In this document: one piece after another, positions 12,701 through 24,700 of the stretch
How the letters are laid out: each line of letters starts with the position of its first letter
Position numbering within the stretch: position 1 is the stretch's first letter
From: Limnomonas spitsbergensis
Lineage: Eukaryota > Chlorophyta > Chlorophyceae > Chlamydomonadales
DNA: 64,000 nucleotides
NCBI GenBank assembly: GCA_037349105.1
Contig: JAYJMM010000052.1
Location: forward strand, 248,001-312,000
Direction: 5' to 3'
Translations under genes and position numbers: made by a program
The notes under the pieces: model-generated
Told to the model about the DNA's origin: nothing
Databases searched by the model: none
What the model saw: the letters and a program-made list of their open reading frames with translations, nothing else

Positions 12701-15700
12701 CAGGAGGTGTGGGGCCTGGCAGGGGGGTGGGGAGCACCAGGAGGTGTGGGGACTGGCAGGGGGGTGGGGAGCACCAGGAGGTGTGGGGACTGGCGGGGGG
12801 GTGGGGAGCACCAGGAGGTGTGGGGCCTGGCAGGGGGGTGGGGAGCACCAGGAGGTGTGGGGACTGGCGGGGGGGTGGGGAGCACCAGGAGGTGTGGGGA
12901 CTGGCGGGGGTGTGGGGAGCACCAGGAGGTGTGGGGACAGGCGGGGGGGTGGGGAGCACCAGGAGGTGTGGGGACTGTTACAGTTCGAATTGTTCGGAAT
13001 TCGATTTATTACTCTTTGATATCCACACTTCCCCTTATTGGTGGGTATTGCCTTTTATTCAACAGTGCCTCAGCTACACTTCTGCCACACTCAAGGTACA
13101 TCACAGTCAGCAGCTGGGGGGGCCTGTTGCAGCAAGCTAAATGCTGTGAGAGCCACCGGCAGTAGGCCGGTCATGGTCTGGTCCAAAAGGCCCAGCGGTG
13201 GCCGTCATGCAGTCCTATGAAGGGGGTCAAGTTCACACAAAATAAAATTGCTGGGCATGCGCCACGTGCTGCTTTTTCTTGCACACCACTCACCCTGGAT
13301 ACTTCAGGACCTTCAACGTGCCAGACCCTTTGTGTCGTGTACCGCTCTCTCTTAACTCCTCCTAACATTCAACGCCCACACCCTATGCTCAGACGTTTCT
13401 TAGGGTGTCATCAACACATAAATCCAGAAATCACCACCTAGGCACTTACCAGTAGACCAGTGACACATGCTGAGCTGCTCGCAGACATCTAGCTGCAATC
13501 CAGGACAACAGCGGCCACCCTGGCTGGTGCGCCTGCTGTGGCTGTTGTTGCAGCCGCTGTTGCTGCTGTTGCTGCTGCTGTTGCTCAACGGGGGGTGAAT
13601 GGACAGCCGGGGCAGCTTCCTCCACAACACCAATCAGATGATGCTGCCGCGTCGCCTGAGACCCGTGTGGAGCGGGACGGACCTGCAGGCCAGTATTGGT
13701 TTTAGATTTGCTTCGGCTACACTGTGGTGACATGACGGCCTAAGGCAGACAGGGTATCGCACAACAAGCCCTGCTGCTTGGGCCACCGTCCTAAGGCCAG
13801 TTGTGTTGGGTTCCACATTGGCTTGTTGGTGGCCGCCCAAGGTGGTCGGGTGCTTCCTAAAACAAACGCTCCTGCGATCATCGCGCACACACACGCACTC
13901 GCACACACCCACACAACCATATGCACACACAAGCACTGCGGGTATGATACACATTTTTATTTACGGCTTACAACTACCGAAGATTTGATATGCCTTCCCT
14001 CGAATGTGAAAATACGATTTCTTTTAATTCTGCCCTCAGGGCGAATACTCGACCCAAACTCTTAGTTTCTGACTGAAACCTGGCGTCGACAATCGACAAT
14101 TAGGACATTCATGGATCCCTTAAACATAAACAATGTCAATTATGAGGGAGGCAAAGCAAATATAGGGTTCATAGGGTCATGGCTAAACAGCCATGGCTTT
14201 GAGACTGAACATATACCAGATACCCGCACACAGAGAAAAACACAACAAGTCGTCAATCTTTAATTCCCGTACCAGTCATGTCTTTTAGTCATGTTTTGGT
14301 GGCATGTTTTTTCCCTGCAATATTGTTCAGTCAGCAACTTGTCCCATGGGCACTTTCACAGCTCCTGAAGTAAGCCATGGATCTATCTCTTCTTAATCAA
14401 CCCCGTGTGCCCACCTGTGCCAGCCTGTCCCCCCCTGTTCCCCCCCCTGTCCCCACCTGTTCCCCCCCCTGTCCCCACCTGTTCCCCCCCCTGTCCCCCC
14501 CTGTTCCTCCCCCTGTCCCCACCTGTGCCAGCCTGTCCCCACCTGTGCCAGCCTGTCCCCACCTGTGCCAGCCTGTAGGTGTGCATGAGTGTGGCCAGGT
14601 AGCATGCAAACAAGGCCAGGTCCCTGACAGGACTCATATGGAGGCCGATGATCCCCAGCCAACGTCGAACGGTGGGGTCGGACAAGGCGCCACTGGCAAT
14701 AGAGGGGGCGGGGGGGGGGGGGGGATGGGGACAGGGATTAGGGTGAAGGGAAACATATACAATATTGTGTCTATATTCATATATTATATGACGTGGAACA
14801 AGCAGATCAATAATGGTCGGTTCAGACAAAGCGCCCCTGTCAATACAGAGGAAGAGAAGGGGGAGGGGGGGTATATGGATTAGGGTGGAGGGCTCATCCT
14901 AATTTATTTTATTCTTTATGTTGGTATACAATGTATTATGTGGAACAAGCAGAACAGGAAGTGGGGTGCCCCCGGAACCCTAACCCTCTATACCCTTGGC
15001 ATTCACAAGGCACAAAAACAAGAGGATGACGAGAGATAGTCAAAATTCATTGAGAAGTACAAGAGCTCTGCCCCGCAGGGGTCATTTGAATTGAAGCCTG
15101 CATTATTTCCATTCTGCGTTTCATTCACCTGAAGTATCCTTTATTTCCATTTATTTTGTGGCTTGGCAACATTTCAGCTACTTTTTAGCAGCCACCATGG
15201 ACTTGTACCAGGGGCCCCCCATGAACGTCCAGCCATGCTGCAAACTCCCCCCTCCATAGCCGGACAGATCAAGCCTCCATGGTTCCAAAGGCGGGAAAGA
15301 AGTCAAGAAAATAAAAAAGATCCATCGGTCCAAAGGTGGGAAACTAGTCGAGAAGAAAAAATCCAATCAGGCTGAAAAGGTGGAAAGTAGTCTAGAACAA
15401 AAAAATCATTGCGCCAGAGGTGGGAAGTTAGTCGAGAAGAAAATAACCAATCAGGCTGAGGTGGGAATCTTGGTCAAGAAAATGAACAAATCCATGTACC
15501 TGCACCGGAGGTTCTCCGCCTCATGAGGTCCCGTTGGATCCCAACTGCCGCCACCGCTGATGCCGTCTATACCCAAAAATCCGCCGCAAGCGCTACCGCC
15601 GCCGCCGCCGCTGCCGCCGCCCAGCCAGGTCAGCCCATGCGCCAGCAAGGCGTTTGGCGAGGCCGCCATGCACATGCAGTGGACGATGACCTGGAAGGTG

Positions 15701-18700
15701 TACTGCGCGATGAGCAGCAGCTCGAGGTACACCAGCGCCACCTGCGTCAAAGGCAGCAGTTGAGATTTGGTTTCGGACTGTACTTCTCATGGGGGTGACC
15801 TGGCAGGTGTACTGCGGGCTAATGCGCACAACAGCCTTGCGTTCTTCTGCTATTCTGGACCGCGCTGAACATCTCGTAATTTTGTGTACGGTAGGATTTG
15901 TCTTGTCGTCTTCTCATCCGTTGCTTTGGCCAGCCATTACAGCCGTCCCTACTGGATGGCCAGCAGCAAAGAGAGGAACATAAATGCCTTTGAAAGGTTT
16001 CTTACACATCCATGATCGAAGTGCGGGTACCCTGTATTCACCGGCACCAGTATTTGCACAGTGTATTCTGCGGCATTAACATGGTATATATTCGGTATTG
16101 ATCCGGTATATATCCGGTATTGATCCGGTATATATTCGGTATTGATCCGGTATATATCCGGTATTGATCCGGTATATATTCGGTATTGATCCGGTATATA
16201 TCCGGTATTGATCCGGTATATATTCGGTATTGATCCGGTATATATCCGGTATATATTCGGTATTGATCCGGTATATATCCGGTATATATCCGGTATATAT
16301 CCGGTATATATCCGGTATTGATCCGGTATATATCCGGTATTGATCCGGTATATATCCGGTATTGATCCGGTATATATTCGGTATTGATCCGGTATATATC
16401 CGGTATTGATCCGGTATATATCCGGTATTGATCCGGTATATATTCGGTATTGATCCGGTATATATCCGGTATTGATCCGGTATATATCCGGTATTGATAT
16501 GATTTGTATCCGTTATTGATCCGGTATATATCCGGTATTGATCCGGTATATATCCGGTATTGATCCGGTATATATTCGGTATTGATCCGGTATATATCCG
16601 GTATTGATCCGGTATATATCCGGTATTGATCCGGTATATATCCGGTATTGATATGATTTGTATCCGTTATTGATCCAGTAGGTACTGGATCCACTTTTCA
16701 TCTGTTTTTTATCCAGTATTGACCCAGTCCATATCCCGTACCATACCCCATACCTTATGCATATTGTATTCATTTCACCAGCCAGTACAGACTACACTTG
16801 CGATTTGCCAGCAGCACGCACACATATTATAAATGAGTGTTTTGTGTGTAAAACGAAAGCCCCAGGTACTTCCCTTGTGAATCTATGATCAAATTAGCCG
16901 CGGCATCTATCCATATGTCTCACCTGCCAGTACAGCCTGCCCTTGCGGTTGGCCAGCAGTGCGTACAAGAATATGGACGCGGCGAGCAGGCTGGACAGGA
17001 TGCTCATGTCACACAAGAAGAACAGGACGTAGGTGGCGTACACCAGGGGGGACTCGTCGTGGCTGGAGGAAAGGAGACACAGGTGTGAGAGGATTACCAA
17101 GGGGTGAACATCCAGCAGGCGAGAAAGAGTGACCATGCCACAGGGAAAACAATGAAACGCGTAGCTGTGAAGACCAAGGTAGATTTGTTGTGCATTAGGA
17201 GCATTAGGAAAGAGTGGGAGTTGTGGAAGGAATAAAAATGCGGAGTTAAGGGAGTGGGAGGTTGGTGGGAGGTTGGCAGGTTATAAGAGAGGCTCGTGCC
17301 ACACAGGGGGGCCGGGCGCACACACCAAGGGGGACTTTTCTCGGCTGGTCGTGTAGAGTTTGTAAAAGGAGGGAAGGAGTGAAGATGTGTGAGATGCCTC
17401 ATATCACAGGGGGGGAACAGGGCGCAGACATGAAGGAGAGCCCGTCTGGTGTGTGTGGAAGGAGACAGAGATTTTGGGGTTGGAATTTGAATTTGAACTT
17501 GAAAGAAGTTAGGTTGTATAGACCAAAGGCGACTCGTCGTGGCTGCGAGTGGAAGGAGGCAAAGAAGGGTGGGATTGCAATTTGATTTTGAACCGGATTT
17601 TGTACCGGACTTGTGGAGGCATAGAAGGGGAAGGAGGCCACAAACACGGTTTTGCGACATTTCAATTCCTGCACAAGGATACACAGGAGAACAGGACTGA
17701 ATTATCTTATTCCAGATGTTGGTAACGGTGTGGATGTGATATCGGCCCCGGACTGTGCTGTTTCCTTCGCCTGCACGACCCTAGGGAGGCGTAGTTTTGT
17801 TCCTGTCCCGGCAATCAGAATGATGACACGCCATGCCATGCCATGCTATGCCATGCATGCGTCAGTGTGCCCGCCATGCGACCATGCTGCACTCAAGCAT
17901 CTAGCAGCTCCTCAAGACACGTCCGACCTTGAATGACAACCAGCATATTGGTGAGCAGGCTCCATCATTCTCCCCCACAATGCAGCCTTACATCCATACA
18001 CCACACACTGCACGTAACGACCAACACACGTCCCCACCTTGAGACCACATTGCGCTCCAGTAGCCAGGATAGCAGCCAAGCTCTCCCCCAGCGGCTGCGG
18101 CCCCCGCCCCCAGCCAGCCGGCCACCCCCGCTACTGCCGCCGCCGCCTGCGCCCCCGGCCATCCAGCTGCCCCCTCCGCGCTTGCCCTCTGCAGCCATCA
18201 CCGCAATGCCTCTGAGGGGCTGCTGTTGCGAGGGAGTGCCCCTGTGTCCACGCATGCGTCAAAGAGTGAGGGAAGGCAACACATAGAACAGAGGTGCACA
18301 TGCCACCCAGGTTAAGGGTCGAGGGTATCGAGTAAACAAATAAATGAGTGAGGGCAGGCGACAGGCAGAACACAGGTGCACATGCCATCCAGGTTTATAA
18401 TTCAGAGCAAACAATCCAAATAATGAGGGAAGGCAACTCACAGAACGGAGCTTCAAAGGCAACCTCAGTTTGGGGTGTAGGGTTCAGGGTTGACAAATTA
18501 CATAATGACGGGAGCGGCACATACACATAAACTCAAATGCTTCCTACCATATTGTACAGTTAAGGGTTATGGACTCAGGGTTCAAGGTCCAAAGTAGAGG
18601 GTTTAGGGTCGAAAATCGAGGAATGATGAAGGGGACACAAAGATAGTAGAGCCTCGCTTGTCTCCCCCAGGTGACATGTTAGGGATTAGGGCTCAGGGCT

Positions 18701-21700
18701 TCGGGTTGATGCCGCAGGGTTGGAATTTCAAAACCAAAGATCAAGGGGAGGGGACGCAAGTGGAGGGTTACAGCCTCGCCTGCCCCCTCAGCTTTATATC
18801 GCAGGGCTTAGGGCTTAGGGCTCAGGGCTTCGTGTTGGTGCCCCAGGGTTGGGGATTCAAAATCAAAGATCGAAGGGATGGAACGCAAGTGGGTAATACA
18901 GCCTCGCTTATAAAGCAGGGCTTAAGCTTGTCGACGCTATGAAATTTGGAAATGTAAATTTTAATTTAAGATCGAGGGAAAGGGATGCAAATAGGTCAAA
19001 CAACTTAACATGCTCTTCTGGTGAATAACAGGAATTACCGGGTTACAGCTTCCTTCCGGCTTCCAGCTGCCGCTTGAAGCTGCAAAGCAGCAGATTCAAG
19101 AATACTGGCAGCCTGGCAGGACATGGTAACAAACCCACAGCCCTGCCGCCAAACTGGTGGGTACGTCAGTCCCTGCAGCGAGCTTGTGGTTCACCTAAAA
19201 GCCTAACTTGTTCGGTAGCGTAGGGGTACAGTAATAGTTTGGCAAGGAGTTCTTTCTAGGAATGCTTAGAGTGATAGTTCCGGAGAAACGTGATGTCACG
19301 CGACCCGCGTGGCTGGAGCCAGCAAGGTCAGGACCTGGGACGGCATACAAGATGCCTTCCTTTATCCATACTCACATCGCTTTGTCTCCTTGTGAAATAC
19401 CAAAGAGGTGTCCATACATGAAGCATGCATGAAATCTACAACACAAATAGATTGCTATGGCTTGAGGCGATGGCTTGATGCGGTGGCGTGGGGCCAGAAG
19501 CGGAAACAACACCCCTGCTTGAGGTTGCGATGAAGAATCTGCTGTTGGGAGGTGTCCTTAGGTAAGTATACCCCTATCCAACACCCTGCCCCCCCCCCCC
19601 CCTTCAACATGATCCCCTCATTCCCCATAACCCTGAAAACTAACGTCATGCTCACTATAATGCTGTCCCCCTTACCCCTCCCCTTTCGGGGGGCCCAAGC
19701 AGAGCAGAGAGGGTAAAACCCTCGGGTCCCAGACGGTAGAGGCACCAAGCGCCCAATATCACAATGTGGGTCCCACACTCCTCACCTCCTGCTGCTGCCA
19801 ACAGTCAGCACTGGAGAGCTGCTCCCCACCAGGAAACTACCAAAGCCTCCGCCGCCAGAAGAAAAAACGTCAATGGAGGTGGCCGCCCTCGACAGCCTTG
19901 AAGCAGACTTCACTCCCGCTCCTGCTCCTGCTCGCACACCTGTCCCCGCCTCCGCCTCCACCCCTGCTCCTGCGGAAGCGATGGCATCAAGGGCAGAGGC
20001 GGAAATGCCAGCAGCCGCAGCGGCCGCCGTCTCCTCCAGATGGCCCGTTGTCGCGCTGTGGAAAAGTCGTTGCCCTGGGTCTGGGACTGCCGCAGCCGCA
20101 GCAGCCTCCACTCCCCCGCCTCTGGCCTCCTCCTCGTCACCTGACCTGCCCGCCACAGAATCTCCATTTACCGGCAGTAAGGCCTCAGGCAGAGGATCAT
20201 GCCCCTCACGGGCTGGCCCTGAGGCGTCGCCGCCAGCACTACCAGAGGCGGCAGCAGAGACCTGGCTGAATGGAAGCCCAGGCTGTTGCTGCTGTTGCTC
20301 CAGTTGCTGCTGTTGCTGCAGTTGCTGCTCGTGCGGATGCCCCTGTTGTTCCTGCTGTTGCTGCTGTTGCTGCTCCTGTCGCGGCTGTTGCTGCTGTTGC
20401 TGCTCCTGTTGCTGCTGTTGCTGTGCTCCAGACAAGCGGCTCAGGGGCCTGCCGGATAAAGGAGAGCTTCCAGTGGACAAAGAGCCTTGCTGCTGCTGCT
20501 GCTGCAGTTGAGTCGTGAGGCTGCACTGCGCAGGGAGACTGTACTGCGGTGAGAGGCTGGACGGCTGCGGCGGTACAACATCTCTGTCCTTCAAGCTGCT
20601 CGCAGCCACCCCGCCATAGCTGTTGCGGCCCCCGTGGCCGCTGACGCTGCCAGGGCCACTGTCGCGTTCTACACTGTGGTAGTCGTGTTGGTGGAGGGCG
20701 GCGCTCTCCCCGCCTTCACCATCAGAGCCGAGGAGCTGCATGAAGGCTTCCACGGAGGTGAGTGGGTCGTGACGACCTCTGCTGGCTGAGGGGGAGAGAC
20801 AGTTAAGGTAGAAGGTAGGGGTGTGAGAGGTATGGAGGGGCAATAGAGACAGGCTTCTCATGGAGGTGAGTGAGTTGTTACATCACCTGATAGCTTTGAA
20901 GTAGGCCAAGGAAAGAAATTGAGTAAAGAGGTAGGGGAGGGGAGGGGAGGGCAACAAACACATTTTTCCACGGAGGGAGTATGTCGTGACAACTCCTACA
21001 GGCTGTGGAAGATGGGCTGTGGAGAGTCCGGAAGTTGACAGGTAGGGAGGGGCAAGGAAAGGTAGGGAGATGAGACGTAGGAAGGGGGGAGAGGGGCAGG
21101 CAACAAAGGCAAGCTACAACAGGATGGGTGGGTCGTGTCCGCCCCTGCTGGCTGTGAAGGGGGCAAGTGAAAGGCAGAGGGTTAAGAGGGGCAGGCAACA
21201 AAGGCAGGCTACAACGGGGGTGAGTGGGTCGTGTGATCGTGTCCACCCCTGCTGGCTGTGAAGGGGGCAAGTGAAAAGTAGAGGGGTGAGTGGGGCAGGC
21301 AACAAAGGCAGGCTACAATAGGATGGGTGGGTCGTGTCCACCCCTGCTGGCTGTGAAGGGGGCAAGTGAAAGGTAGAGGGGTGAGAGGCTAGGAGGGGTA
21401 AGAGGGGAAGGTAACAAAGGCAGGCCTTCTGCGGAGGTGCGTGGGATGTGCCCACAGCTTCTGGCTGTGGGGAGGGGCAGGAAGGTTTGGTGTCCAGAGG
21501 TAGGGAGGGGCAGAAAAGCAGGGAACAAAGGCAGGCATGGATTGCTAAGGTGAGGCGAGTTCACGAAGGCCTCAGATAGCTTTAGAGAGGGAGGGAGAGG
21601 GAGGCCAGGCAAGAGCCATTAGCTTAATCAGCCCCAGTCATAAGGACATGAAGTGCCAAGCTTTGGGTCACACTTGCCTCCTCCTGCCGCTGCGCCCTGT

Positions 21701-24700
21701 TGCCGCCTTGCACCTAGCTGCTGGGCTGCCCCCCGCAGCGCGTCCTCCCCGCTCGCCCCTCGACTCAAGTCCCCGTTGCCCCCACTGCCGCCGCCACCTC
21801 CCGAACCGCTCATCAGGCCGCCGCCGCCACCGTTGCTGCCCACCCTGGTCATGGCTATCCCGCCACCGCTCCGGTTTCCCAGCAGGCTGTAAGTTAAGGA
21901 GGTCGTGAGGCGAGCCATGCGCCGGTCCCTGGCAGCCTGCAGAAGACGACGTGCACATGACACAGATATGAGATCAGGAGATATATAACGCAGACCGTAC
22001 ATTTTGTAATAAAATTGGTACGAGCTGCACTGCCACTATGACAATCTTGTACAAGATGTCCTAATGGCAGTGCAGCTCGTACCAACCTTCTAACACATTT
22101 AAAAAGCCTTCCTGCACCCCTAGGATAATATGTTTGTTTCATTCTAAATTATTATATAAAGTCCCGCAGGAGCAAATTTCATATTTTAATCGTCCACGCA
22201 CCACCCCATTCCGACAGATTCCAACCGGCTCCGCCCAGCGCCGTTATCGCACGTCCCCGATATGACTTGTGCAGCCTATCACGCACCCCTCATACACGTT
22301 GTGTTTGCACAAAGGCAATCCACAAGTATGGGTACGGTGCCACATGCGTTTATATATATATGGTAACAGCTATGTCAATACGGTGAATACGGCACCCTTG
22401 CTGAATATCCAAACCCTTCATTTCAGAGAGTCAAGTTGCCACTGATTTCAGGGAGGGGGAGGTGAGGCTGATATGTGGCAGGCCCTGCGCAGTAACTGGC
22501 CACATGCGGGGCATGACCATGGATTTGGAACGCCACAACACGCCCGTGCTTCTCGTAGTGTCAGATCAAACTTCAGCTCGGCTAAGTACCCGGCCTGCTG
22601 CCTTGCCATCCCCAGGAGCCTCCCGCATGCAATCTAGAGTTAAGAGTCCAGGTTTGAGGACTAAGGTCAAATGTAAGGTGATTACGCCTACTTGTAGCCT
22701 TGCCATCTCTTGCTCCTTGCGTGTCTGCTTCATACCTAAGGGTCATCAGCAGTGCTGTGCCGATTATGGTCCTTAACAGTGGCTGGATAACATAGCTGAG
22801 GTCCAGACACCGTCATTTCAAGGCAAATTCAGCTACTTCAGCTACTTCAGTAGAGACCGCAATTGCACGATTTCCGAATTACAGCGCAATTGCACAGCAC
22901 TTGCTACCAGGCTCATACAATCTCAACGTCACATGCCTGCTTTAGGTTTCAAGGGTCAAGGCTAAAAGAATATCGATTATACCCACTGGCAGCCACGCCA
23001 TCCTTCCACACTTTGTGCGCCTGCTCCAGGGTCTTTGGGGGTTCAGGTCACCACAGATTGGAATTGTCTTTCCTCGTGTATGGATCTATGGTTGCTATCT
23101 CTTTATCTCCCTTCCTTTGGGCCCACACAATTCAGTAAACTGCGTATTTCCGACTGAACCTGGCGAAGATGATAAATAATCAGTATTATATTCCATCGCT
23201 CACCTCTAAATAACATTTTGAAGGTAATTCCAATATACGGTCCCCTATGATAGTACAAAACCAATTGTCCCCACCTGCAGCCGCGCCTCCTCGAGCGCCT
23301 CACGTGCCGATTGGCTCCTGGCCCGCTCCCTCAGCTCCACTTGATGCACCGCCACCGAGCGATCAAACTCAGCCACGCAAGACATGACCTACACGCATGA
23401 TGACACGGGCCTTAGGGGGGACAAACAAACCCTGACCCTTGGACCCTAAACCTCCCAACTATTTAGCCTTCACACATAATTCCAAAAATATGCTGCAGGA
23501 CAGCAGGTTGGCGAGCATCCTCAACAGGTTGACACTTTCAGGCTGGAACACCCCACAGAAAGAAGAAAGAAAGAAAGCTACGCTCCATGGGAGGCGTGAG
23601 AGTCAAGGAAACAGCGCAGCCTCGGCCGAAGCCACATCCGCGTAATTACGTCCGCAGGCCTGAAGCCATCTAGGTCCTCGCAACTGGCAGGCTGAGCCAA
23701 GTCACCTTTCCGTAAATGTTGGATGCCAGCAGGTTGGCGTGGACCCTCAGCAGGGCGAACAGCACCAGATCCGCTAGGGCAGGGGAGTGCAGCAGAGACA
23801 GCAGTGCACCCGGGCCGTCCCCTGCAGCAAGAACGACAACGTTGAATGTGAAGCAGTCCAGGGTTCAGGGTTTAGGGTTTAGGTTTAGGGCTTAGGGTTC
23901 AGGATTAGCCAGCCAGCGGGTGCGTGCAGCAGGGGCATCAACGTGTCTGGGCCATCCCCTGCGTGAGGGGGAGGATTGTTTAAATTCAAAGCAACGTTGC
24001 CGTATCTGTCTTCGCAGCTCGCCTAAACAGGACCAGCTGGCCCTGGCCAGAGCGGCAGGAAGTGCAGCAGGACCGGCCTGAAGCCCTAGCATCAAAAACG
24101 GCATATTGGGAGCGCCTTGGAGGTCATGAGCTAGGCGTGGGGCACACACATAGGGAAAGGCGGATATTGCGAGATCAGGGACATGCTGCTGGAAACGGTT
24201 GAATTGTAATGGATGGAATGAAGTCAAGACTGTCGGGCTACTTTGGTATGGCGTGACTGCTGACAGCCTTAGGCGTCAAGGCAGATGATATTCATAGCCT
24301 TTGTGGTCTTTATCTGCACCACCGTTTGCCCCGCGTGGGCCTCGCTGCATTTGCACAGTCAAAACAATATTCACAACGCTGACTGACTTAGTATGATAAT
24401 CCACGGGTGTGCTCCACTGAATTACCTCAGCCCCACCAGGTGGAGCTCCAATGAAAAGCGGAGTTTGTTTTCACACCATGAATTGGCTGCCTGTTAGACC
24501 CCAAACACCGGTGTGCTCCACTGAATTACCTCAGCCCCACCAAGTGGAGCTCCAATGAAAAGCGGAGTTTGTTTTCACACCATGAATTGGCTGCCTGTTA
24601 GACCCCAAACACCGGTGTGCTCCACTGAATTTGAAATGCCCAACCAGGTGGGTGTGGGAGAATCCGTGCGGGAAAAAGGAGCATATTCCCGCAATTGATG

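Noticed and set aside
12124..13165. Pro- or Gly-rich frames of 250-330 codons on both strands.
   Set aside because: These are products of the 37-bp G-rich array. No conserved sequence is present outside the repeat.
19766..20518. Plus-strand Cys-rich and Ala-rich frames.
   Set aside because: They are antisense readings of the CAG tracts in PIEZO exon 30.
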